This document shows, piece by piece, positions 13,581 through 21,400 of a stretch of 35,087 bases of DNA. Source of the DNA: DAOUAT01 sp964551735. Lineage in GTDB: Bacteria; Chloroflexota; Anaerolineae; CG2-30-64-16. The translations under genes were made by a program, and so were the position numbers. The first letter of the stretch is position 1. Each line of letters begins with the position of its first letter. The DNA lies in assembly GCA_964551735.1 (NCBI GenBank), contig CAZKEF010000054.1, positions 1-35,087 on the forward strand, read 5' to 3'. The notes below the pieces were generated by a model that searched no databases, was not told where the DNA came from, and saw only the letters and a list, made by a program, of their open reading frames with translations.

Positions 13581-14771
13581 TTACTGGAACTTCACATGGC
13601 GTGACGGCAGCATCACCCGGAAATGCTGCCCGTCGCTGGCAAACTGGGGCTCCGGAGAACCCAGTTTCGCCATCTCCTGCCGGATCAGCACCAGGCCGCG
13701 GCCCACGGTGGTCACTGGCGCAGCCGTGCCCATCTGCCGCAGCACTTCGGCGATCACCGGGTTGCGCCGGCGCGACTCGCCGCCCGCCAGCACCTGCTCC
13801 AGCGTCAGCCCAGGCAACAGACTGCCAGGGTTCTGGATTTCCAGCCGGTTATCATAGAGGCGCACGAAGACCTGGGCCGGCGCGGCGTAATCCCGATGCG
13901 CCACCGCGTTGGCCACGGCCTCATGCGCAGCGACCAAGGGGTATTCGGGCACATCTTGTTCTTCGAAGTGGGTGCCGCGGTCTACCAGCAGGCGCGCCAC
14001 GCGCAGGTTCCGCCGCAAGAAAGCCTCGGCCTGCTCGATGGCCCGCAGCGCCGGACCTTCCGTGTCCAGCCGATCCACGATCGGCGCCGTGATCTCCGTG
14101 CCGCTGAAACGCAACGCGGTCACGCGCCAGGCCGGTTGGAGCCATTCGGGGTGGCTGCCGAACAGGACACACCCGGCTACGGTTGGCGCGACCTCAGCCC
14201 CGCGCCCCGTGCGGACCGCGAACTTTTGACCCACGGCCAACGCTTCAAGGGTAATGCCAGGTTGCTCCAAGACGCCGGGCGCGCGTGCTGAGAAATACTT
14301 CTTGAGCGCCGCTTCATCCAGGTTGGCCCAGGTCGCACTGGGGCACGGCGTTGCTTCGTAGGCTTCCGGGGTTTCACGCAGCGTGAGCAAACGGATTTCC
14401 TCAGCGGACGCCCGCCGCGTCTGCCGGCCGTGGCGCATCAGCACCGCGCCGCTCTTGGCGTGCATCCGTCCTGTAGCCTCAACCTGCGCCACGACCAACA
14501 CACCCCCCGGCGGCCTGACGATCGCCACCAGCGGCGTCAACGGTGGACTCACCGCTTCCCGACACGCGCTCAACACGCTCTCAACGACCTTGTCCGCATC
14601 TGGCAAGCTCACGACCCGGCCGCGATCGTTCACGCCGATCAGCACGCACCCCCCGGCTGTGTTGGCAAATGCCACCAGGCTCTCGATGACGCGCGAGCTG
14701 TATTTCTCTTTGAATTCAGTGTGTTCGCCCTCGCCGGCTGCCAACCAGGCTGCGACAGTCTCTGCATTCAT
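13581..14771 (-). CDS. Schlafen AlbA_2 / HATPase-domain putative transcriptional regulator
   Basis: The product has 396 residues from ATG 14771, preferred over an in-frame start 24 codons upstream because of GAGGTG eight bases before it. The N-terminal AlbA_2 domain shows GEHTEFKEKYS...VIESLVAFANTAGGCVLIGVND (16-49, quoted in part). The C-terminal ATPase-like part shows HEAVANAVAHRDY (283-295), the NPVI segment (337-340) and VGRGL (356-360), the COG2865 plan. These proteins are usually annotated as RecG-related regulators. Schlafen-type domains also occur in phage defence proteins. It stands apart from the pilus cluster with its own hairpin, and may be cargo. Confidence 0.88.
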   Translation of the reverse strand: MNAETVAAWLAAGEGEHTEFKEKYSSRVIESLVAFANTAGGCVLIGVNDRGRVVSLPDADKVVESVLSACREAVSPPLTPLVAIVRPPGGVLVVAQVEATGRMHAKSGAVLMRHGRQTRRASAEEIRLLTLRETPEAYEATPCPSATWANLDEAALKKYFSARAPGVLEQPGITLEALAVGQKFAVRTGRGAEVAPTVAGCVLFGSHPEWLQPAWRVTALRFSGTEITAPIVDRLDTEGPALRAIEQAEAFLRRNLRVARLLVDRGTHFEEQDVPEYPLVAAHEAVANAVAHRDYAAPAQVFVRLYDNRLEIQNPGSLLPGLTLEQVLAGGESRRRNPVIAEVLRQMGTAAPVTTVGRGLVLIRQEMAKLGSPEPQFASDGQHFRVMLPSRHVKFQ

Positions 14772-14858
14772 TGCTTGCACCTCACCTGCATCCGAGATCA
14801 CCTGTCGGCGCGGAATCATGCCCCGCCATGATCGCCAATCCATTTCCCTGATTTAGTC

Positions 14859-15062
14859 CTATGATAGCACAACAAGCGCAGAACCGCGAACGTTGAACAT
14901 GCTGAGCACGCCCGTGCCCAGCGAACTCCCCACATAGAGCCACAGTGCGCCAGGGATCGTAGCAGCGCGCTGACCGCGCGGCCGCAGCGCGCCGAAGACC
15001 AGCATCTCCAACAACGCGCCAATTTCCGACGCCAGCGGCGCAAAAGCCGCCAGCCCGACCAT
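14859..15062 (-). CDS. Possible small membrane protein (67 aa)
   Basis: Two hydrophobic stretches are visible (LMVGLAAFAPLASEIGALL and IPGALWLYVGSSLGTGVLSM). No ribosome-binding site precedes ATG 15062; a TTG ten codons earlier (15092) is an alternative. It follows the PD-(D/E)XK gene in the same direction. The composition is unlike random shadow frames, but there is no family match. It could be a fragment of a larger membrane protein. Low confidence. Confidence 0.25.
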   Translation of the reverse strand: MVGLAAFAPLASEIGALLEMLVFGALRPRGQRAATIPGALWLYVGSSLGTGVLSMFNVRGSALVVLS

Positions 15063-15108
15063 CAAAGCCGGGGCGATCGACAGATCAGGCAACGCGGCTG
15101 TGTCCCCA

Positions 15109-15900
15109 TCACCGCACCGGCGCCTGGTAGAACTGGATCCCCTGGCTTTCCAGGATACGGCGATGCCGATCGTCAGGCGAGACGACGACCCACTCGCCCT
15201 GCACGTACTCCTGGTACATGCGGATTTGACGGATGAGCTCGCCGGCGCTGGGCAGCGTGGCCTTGACCTCAAAGTAGATCGGCATGACTTCCCAGTGGTT
15301 GCTCACCACGGCCCGCAGCGTGCGCGGATCAGGCGCGCGACGGTAGACCTCCAGGCCGCTACAACGATCCGCGTAGGTGTAGCCGGTGAGGACCAGCCGG
15401 GGCTGGCGCACTGCGACATACAGGTCCACGAAGCCGACCAGGAACTTGCTGTCCGTCTGCAACGGCAGCTCCCACACCACCTTATCCACCGCGAACAAGG
15501 GTCGCGGCGGCAGTGTCAGCCCGGTGTAGCGGCGGCGATACTCGGCCGCCTCTTGCTGGCTGGCGCTGATCAGGTCGGGGATGCTCCGTTCAATCGCCGC
15601 GCGCTGCACCGCATCGGCGGCATAGGCGGCGGTCAGACCGATCTTACGGGCCAGCGCTTCGCGCGCCTCCCATTCTGAGAGGACCAACGCCGCGGCCGTC
15701 TGGTTGACGACCGCCTGCGCCTGCTGCTCCACCAGCCGGCGCTCGTCGGCCGGCCAGGCCGAGTCCCAAAACAGCTCGATGATCACCTGCTCGATGTGCT
15801 CCGTCAGCCAGGTCATCACTTCATCGTGAGAGACCGTCCTGAGATCGTCGTCCAGGAAGCCGAAGCGTTGTTGCAGGGTTTGCCCACGGGGTCTTGCCAT
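15109..15900 (-). CDS. PD-(D/E)XK superfamily nuclease-like protein
   Basis: The product has 263 residues from ATG 15900 with GGAG eight bases upstream. The N-terminal half is helical. The C-terminal part has the nuclease-fold core: FLVGFVDLYVAV (D159), PIYFEVKA (E211-x-K213), then RQIRMYQEYV (Q225, Y229, Q230) and GEWVVVSPDD, matching the D...ExK...QxxxY order of RecB-like or Holliday-junction-like enzymes. It starts 31 bases after the prepilin peptidase stop, so it may be the last gene of the pilus transcript. The function is probably DNA cleavage or processing; the exact substrate is unknown. Confidence 0.72.
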   Translation of the reverse strand: MARPRGQTLQQRFGFLDDDLRTVSHDEVMTWLTEHIEQVIIELFWDSAWPADERRLVEQQAQAVVNQTAAALVLSEWEAREALARKIGLTAAYAADAVQRAAIERSIPDLISASQQEAAEYRRRYTGLTLPPRPLFAVDKVVWELPLQTDSKFLVGFVDLYVAVRQPRLVLTGYTYADRCSGLEVYRRAPDPRTLRAVVSNHWEVMPIYFEVKATLPSAGELIRQIRMYQEYVQGEWVVVSPDDRHRRILESQGIQFYQAPVR

Positions 15901-15931
15901 GTATCGTCTCCAGGTTAATCTGCGCCAGCAC

Positions 15932-16372
15932 TCACATGCGTGCTGGCAGGTAATTCAAGCCAGCCGTAACCAGCGCCGCCCCTGCCGCGCCAAGATAGAA
16001 GCCGACCGCGCCGGGCAGGGGCGTCGCATATCCGGCGCGCCGCCGGGCGCAGAGAAACAGCAGCCCCTGGGCGACCACGCCGGCCAGCAAGGCCGGTGGC
16101 GCCAGGCCGGCCAGGCCGACCGCAAGTTTGCCATCCGCCGGGCCCATGCCCCCACCCCACCGCCAAGCGACGACCACGCCGAGAAACACCGCCAGCGTCA
16201 GCGGCAGGTGGCCCGTCAGGAGCGCGACCGGCCAGGCCAGGATAAACAGCGGCACGGTCAGCCAGTTGGACACGTGGCGCGTCCGGTAGTCCTGGAGCGC
16301 GCAGGGTAACAGCCAAAACACCAGCGCCACGGACCGCAGGAACGGATCGCGCAGAAGATCGAGTAGATTCAC
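15932..16372 (-). CDS. cpaA: Prepilin peptidase (A24 family, CpaA/TadV-like)
   Basis: The product has 146 residues from GTG 16372, with AGGAGG eight bases upstream and the start overlapping the previous stop (GTGA). It has about four membrane segments. The two catalytic aspartates are D28 in CALQDYRTRHVSNW and D80 in GGGMGPADGKLAV; the second lies in GPAD rather than the usual GxGD. It lacks the N-terminal methylase/zinc domain of PilD, as expected of Tad-type peptidases. It would process Flp, TadE and the TadG-like pilins encoded about 6 kb away on the other side of the IS. Confidence 0.88.
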   Translation of the reverse strand: MNLLDLLRDPFLRSVALVFWLLPCALQDYRTRHVSNWLTVPLFILAWPVALLTGHLPLTLAVFLGVVVAWRWGGGMGPADGKLAVGLAGLAPPALLAGVVAQGLLFLCARRRAGYATPLPGAVGFYLGAAGAALVTAGLNYLPARM

Positions 16373-16602
16373 AGTCGGCGCCTCCTGGACTTGTCAGCCG
16401 CTGGCGCGGCGTGGCGCACCCGGTAAGCTGCCAGCAGCGCGCGCACCCGCGCCTGCCGGGCCGCGGCAGGCGAATGCCGCAGCCACAGGCGCTCAACGGC
16501 TGCGCCGAGCAATTCCAACCCGGCCAGCATGAGCAACAGCGTGCCCAGTCCGGCCAATGCGCCGGTCAACAGGGCCAGACCAACCCAAGCATTCAATAGC
16601 AT
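16369..16602 (-). CDS. Small membrane protein (77 aa)
   Basis: ATG 16602 is preceded by AAGG; a GTG eight codons earlier overlaps the previous gene. A long hydrophobic stretch (VGLALLTGALAGLGTLLLMLAGLELLG in two halves) makes one or two membrane segments. The rest is very basic helix ending KSRRRRL. The stop overlaps the peptidase start by 2 bases, so the pair is translationally coupled. No family is recognised. It may be an assembly factor in the pilus membrane complex. Confidence 0.65.
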   Translation of the reverse strand: MLLNAWVGLALLTGALAGLGTLLLMLAGLELLGAAVERLWLRHSPAAARQARVRALLAAYRVRHAAPAADKSRRRRL

Positions 16603-16616
16603 CCGCCGCACCGACC

Positions 16617-17474
16617 TTACAGGCACAGGGCCACGGCCTGCACCGACTGGATGCCGGGCACGAGGAACGCCAGCGTGAAGTGCCCGGTCGCGCCCGCGGC
16701 CAGCTCGCTGAGATCGGTCCCGAACTCCCGCAGCCCCCGCCTCGGGTACAGCAGCGCCGCCGCGACGTCGAGCAGGTTGCCCGCGGCGTCGAAGCCGGCG
16801 GCCACCACCAGCGGCTCAGCGCAGCGTGTCGCCGCCGTGACCGTGCCGCGCGCCAGGTAGGTTGGCGCGCCGGCGTAGGCCGGTTGGCGCGCGGCCTGGC
16901 TGGTGATCGTGGCCTGGGCCGTGCCGGCGGGCGCGCCGGCGTAGGCCTGGCGCAGGCGCAGCCGATGGGTGGCGTACTGGCCGGTGAGGCGTTCGACGGC
17001 ACGCAGGTAGAGGTAGAACATGACGCCGCCAGGCGGGATGGGATAGGCGCTGCGCAGTTGCTCGCCCGCAGTGGGCGCGGCGCGGTTGACCAACACCTGG
17101 CCGGCCGCGTCGAGCAGCTCCACGCTGACGACGACGTCGGCCCATTCCTCCGAATGGTTGCGCACCAGGGCCGGGATGCGTACGAAGCCGTGGAGCACGC
17201 GGCCCTGGCCGCCCACCAGCTCCAACTGGCCGCGCAGCGAGGTTATCTGGGTCATACTATCACCTCTTAAGGCAGGCTCAGCACCACCTGTCGTAGCATA
17301 CGGGGGCCCCGCCCTGCCTGCCTGGTCCAGTTGAGAGACTTCTGCCAGCAGGCGGGCGCGCAGCTCGGCCACGCAGCCGGGCCGCGGCTGCACCGGTGCG
17401 GTGCGCAGGGCGGCGAAAGCCGCGACCAGGTCGCTGTCGTCCGCCGCCGGTAGGTTGCGCGGAGCCGCGCTCAT
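16617..17474 (-). CDS. Predicted FxLYD-like structural protein with two possible starts
   Basis: The product has 285 residues from ATG 17474 (GAGG upstream). A second in-frame ATG at 17255 (residue 74) has an even better AGAGGTGAT. The first 73 residues are helical and acidic/basic (SDLVAAFAALRT...VAELRARLLAEV). The rest is beta-rich, with paired segments about locally supplied and modified functions typical of FxLYD-like exported domains: VVSVELLDAAGQVLVNRA and VVAAGFDAAGNLLDVAAALL, with GGVMFYLYLRAV between. There is no signal peptide, which is odd for such a fold. Its role in the pilus cluster is unknown. Confidence 0.65.
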   Translation of the reverse strand: MSAAPRNLPAADDSDLVAAFAALRTAPVQPRPGCVAELRARLLAEVSQLDQAGRAGPPYATTGGAEPALRGDSMTQITSLRGQLELVGGQGRVLHGFVRIPALVRNHSEEWADVVVSVELLDAAGQVLVNRAAPTAGEQLRSAYPIPPGGVMFYLYLRAVERLTGQYATHRLRLRQAYAGAPAGTAQATITSQAARQPAYAGAPTYLARGTVTAATRCAEPLVVAAGFDAAGNLLDVAAALLYPRRGLREFGTDLSELAAGATGHFTLAFLVPGIQSVQAVALCL

Positions 17475-17505
17475 GCGGAATGCCTCACTCCTGTCATTCG
17501 TTAGA

Positions 17506-18447
17506 TCAGCGCACCGGCAGGCCGGCCAGGTCTACGGCCAGCTCCACCAGTTCCGCCAGCACCCAGCCGTACCGGTCGCCGGCCACGCAGCAGACCTGCA
17601 CCCACTGACCGGCCCCATCCCGGCCGATCGGTGTCAGGCGGCTGCCGGCTGGCAGCGTCGCCAGCACCGAGGTGTCCGTGCCCGGCCCCGCGCGCACGTT
17701 AAGGCCTTGCGCCGGCCCCGGCTTCACCACAGCCAGACCTGGCGTGGCCGTTGGCGTCGGCGTTGAGGTTGAGGTTGGGGTTGAAGTTAAGGTCGGAGTC
17801 AACGTCACTGTCACCTCAGACTTAACCTCAGCCTTAGCCTCAGGCGTCGGCGTCGGCAACCGTTCAAGCGGCGCCAGGGTCAGGGCGACGTCGGCCCGGC
17901 CCGAGGCCGCCAACAGCGCCGGGACCAGCGCCTGGCTACTTTCCAGGGCCACCACCAGTTGCCCAGCTGCTTGTTCGGTGATGGCTACCACCCGCAGGCC
18001 CGGCCCTACCAGCCGGCCCGCCTGCCAGACGTCCACCCGTTGGCCGGCCAGGAGCAGATTGCCGGGCACGCGCTCACGGTTGACTGTCACGCCAAGCACC
18101 ACGGCCTGCGCGTCCGCCGTGTAGCGCAGCTCCGCGGCCGGGACGGCGTAGGCGCGCAGCAGCGGGACGCCGGGCAGGAGCTCCAGCCGGGCCAATAAGC
18201 CCACAACCTCGGCCGGATCGGCGTAGGCCGGTTGGGCCAACGCGCCGGCCGGCAGGTGGACGACTGCGACCATGTCGGCCGTGATGGCCGCGTACGGCGG
18301 GATGGCCGTCCGCGCCACCACCACCGACACCGGGGCGGTCAGGGCCGCCAGCCAGCTCAAGGTGGCGCGCGCGGCCAGCAGCGCCGCCAGCAGCGCCAGC
18401 AGGCCGGCCGCGCCGCGCGCCAGGGTCGCCCGGCCACGCGCGGTCAA
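17506..18447 (-). CDS. CpaB-like SAF-domain protein with C-terminal SH3b domain
   Basis: The product has 313 residues. The best start is TTG 18447, overlapping the stop of the giant surface protein (TTGA); the frame is open further upstream only as a shadow. A basic N-terminus is followed by a membrane segment (GLLALLAALLAARATLSWLA). The SAF/CpaB domain follows: VVVARTAIPPYAAITADMV, LLPGVPLLRAYAV, then GVTVNRERVPGNLLLAGQRV. A Thr/Pro linker joins an SH3b domain (LNVRAGPGTDTSVLATLPAG...GQWVQV...GYGWV-like GWVLAEL). CpaB normally stabilises the pilus channel; SH3b domains bind peptidoglycan or peptides. The fusion suggests wall anchoring in a cell without an outer-membrane secretin. Confidence 0.75.
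   Translation of the reverse strand: MTARGRATLARGAAGLLALLAALLAARATLSWLAALTAPVSVVVARTAIPPYAAITADMVAVVHLPAGALAQPAYADPAEVVGLLARLELLPGVPLLRAYAVPAAELRYTADAQAVVLGVTVNRERVPGNLLLAGQRVDVWQAGRLVGPGLRVVAITEQAAGQLVVALESSQALVPALLAASGRADVALTLAPLERLPTPTPEAKAEVKSEVTVTLTPTLTSTPTSTSTPTPTATPGLAVVKPGPAQGLNVRAGPGTDTSVLATLPAGSRLTPIGRDGAGQWVQVCCVAGDRYGWVLAELVELAVDLAGLPVR
17750..17850. repeat. Word repeats encoding the Thr/Pro linker
   Basis: GTTGAGGTTGAGGTTGGGG and GTTGAAGTTAAGG are followed by CTCAGACTTAACCTCAGCC and TTAGCCTCAGG, the same arm-and-counter-arm plan as the seams between genes but inside the linker of the CpaB-SH3b gene. Confidence 0.45.
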
Positions 18448-21400
18448 GCCAGCGGGAGCAGGTACACGGCCCCACTCGCGCCGCGCGTGCTGATGACCAG
18501 CGCCTGCCGCGCCGGCCAGTAGGCGATGGCCAGCGGCGGCTGGGCCAGTTGCGCCAGCCGCGTCCACTGCCGCCAGTCCGCCGTGGCCCACACCTGCCCC
18601 GTGGCGTCCGCCACGTAGTAGCGGCCCGCGCCTGCGGCCAACCACTGGGGCAGGCGCGGCGCCGGCCCAGGCAGCACCAGGGTGTGGATCCCGCGTTGGT
18701 CCGCCGCGTGGGCCAGCCGGCCGTCATGGCTCAGCGCCAGCACGCCGCGGCCGCTCAGCTCGGGCATCAGCCGCGCGGTGCAGCCCAGCGGGTAGGGGAA
18801 CTGGGCCCAGGTCCCGGCCGGCGTCCCCGGCCGCGGCCGCGGCTGATAGGCCAGCCGGCAGGTCACGTCGGCCGTGTTGGCCACCGCGAACTGCGCGCCG
18901 CTCACGGTCAGCACGTCGTAGGTACGCGTGGCGCCCAGCGCCGGGTCCGCGGCCAACGTCCAGGTCGCGCCCGCATCCCAGCTGGTGTACACGCCGCCGC
19001 CCCAGGTTGCGTTGTCACCCAGGTGGCGCGCCACGGCCACGCTGAGGCGGCCGGTCAGCGGGTCGTGGTCAACGCCGAAGGCGTGGATGGTCTGCGGCAG
19101 GGTGCGGCGCTGGGTCAGTTGGCCGCGGGCCGGGTCGTAGATGTACAGGTTGCCCAGGGTCCAGTCGGCCAGCGGGTCCACGCCGGGGATGTACAGCCGG
19201 CCACCGCTGACCGTCAGGTCGAGGAACCCGGCCTCGGGCAGCGCGGCCACGGCCGCCAGCCCGCCCGCGTCCAGCCGCGCCAGCAGCGCGCCGGAATCCG
19301 CGCCGGGCGCACCCGTGCCCAGCCCCAGATAAAGCTGGTCGCCCAGGGGCGCGAGCGCGTACGCGCCGAAGTCGGCCGGGTGGGCCGCATAGCCGGTCTG
19401 CGCCTGATACCAGGCGGGCAGGTCGGCCGCGGTCAGGGGCGTCAGCGGGCCCGCGGCCGCGGCGGCCGGGGGCGGCCCGGCCAGGAGCAGCAACGCCAGC
19501 GCGGCCGGCGCCGCGGCGCCCGCGCGGCCCCGCCACCCGCGGCCCAGCAGCCAGCCCAGCGCGGCGGCCAACGCCAGCAGCAGCGCCGAGTACCAGGCCG
19601 GCGGGCCGGCCGGCGCGACGCGGAAGCTGCCCAGGGTCACGGCCGTCGGGCGGAAGGTCCAGTAGTAGTCCTCCACCTCGCCGCCCACCACGCCGCCCCC
19701 CGCGGCCGCGCCGGTCACCGAGGTGCCGGCGGGGAACAGCCGGAAGCGGGCATAGACGGCTTGCCCAGTGGTGTAGGCGCTGCCGACGACCAGGTCGAGC
19801 TGCTGCGCGCCGGCGCTCAGCCCGGTGAAGGCCGTGAACTCAGCCGGCCCGAACACGCCGTCGTTGTTCCAGTCCAGCCAGGCGCCCAGCTCGCCGGGGC
19901 CGCTCAGCGTCACGCTCAAAGGCACCGTGGCGCCTGGCGTCCAGGTTCCCGCCAGGCGCGCGACGCCATCATCGGCATCGCCTTGCGCGTTGACATCGGG
20001 TTGCGGCGCGGTCTCCGGGGAGACAGCCGCGCCCAGATACAGGCCGGTAATCTGATGCCAGGCGGCGCTGCCGCCTTCGTAGCCCAGCGGCAGATCGCCG
20101 TAGTCGCGCGCGGTCGGGTGCAGGCCGGTATCCACGTCGGTGCGGAACTGGCCGGGGGCGACAAACACCGCCACGCGGCCGGTGGCGGGGTCCGCATCGC
20201 TGTCCGCCTCGTCGTCCGCGCCCTGGTCGGCCGGGCTGAACGCGTAACCCAGGGGCGGCGTGAAGCCCACCTGGTAGCCGCCCGCGGCGGCCAGGCCAAA
20301 GTTGTAGTAGCCGGAGCCAGTGGTGACAGTCGTGGTCAAGACCGTGCCCAGCTCATCATACAGCGTAACGGTCACATCAGGCAGGCCCGGCTCGCCCGGG
20401 TCCTGCACGCCGTCCTGGTTCAGGTCGTGCCACACGAAATCGCCCAGCTCGGCCAGCCAGCCCAACGGTTCCGGATACAGGCCCGCGTCCACGGTGTCGT
20501 TGGTTGCACCCGGCGCCAGCACGATGAGCCCACTGCGCCCGGTTACGGGGTCGGCATCGGAGTCCAGCGCCGGGTCGCCGCCCTGGCCGAACGGGCTGAA
20601 CTGGTAGTCAGCGGGCCGGGTGAAGCCCACCTGGTACGCGCCGGCCGGCAGGGTGAAGCTGTAGTAGCCGGCCGCGTCGGTCACGGTCGTGGCCCGCACG
20701 GCCCCCAGGTCATCGTACAGGGTCACGGTGACACCGGCCACGCCGGTTTCGCCCGCCGCCTGGCGGCCGTCGCGATCGGTGTCCAGCCAGACCCGGTCGC
20801 CCAGGTGCGCCGGCTGGTAGAGGCCCGCGTCTATGGTCAGGTTGGTTTGCCCCGCAACCACCGTGTAGCTGCCCGTGCGGCCGGTCGTCGGCTGGGCATC
20901 GGAATCTACCGCATCATCCGCGCCTTGATTAGCGGGGCTGAAGGCGTAACCGCTCGGTGCGGTGAAGCCGACCGAGTACGTGCCGGAAGTCAAGTTGCCG
21001 AACAGATAGTTGCCATTGCTGTCAGTCGTTGTGGTGGCAACGGCGTTGTTGCTCTGGTCATAGAGCGTGACCGGCACACCCGCGATACCGGCTTCACCCT
21101 CGTTTTGCCTACCGTTCGCGTTGGCGTCGTACCAGACGCGGTCGCCGAGGTCGGCCCCGGTGCGGTACAGCCCGGCGTCAATGTGCAGGAAGATGTCGCC
21201 GGAGCGCACCCGGATGGCCGGCGCGCGGCCGGTAGTCAGGTCCGCATCCGAGTCCAGGTTGTCGTCCCCGCCCTGGTCGCGCGGGCTGAACGTGTAGCCG
21301 GCCGGCGGCCCGAACTCGACGGTGTAGAAATCCTGCGCCGCCAAGGTGAAGCCGTAGTAGCCGGCCGCGTTGGTGGCCGTCGTGCCCACCAGCGCGCCCG

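Noticed and set aside
14771..14866. Promoter for the AlbA_2 gene
   Set aside because: A TATCAT box is present on the minus strand at 14866-14861, but no acceptable -35 lies at the right distance.
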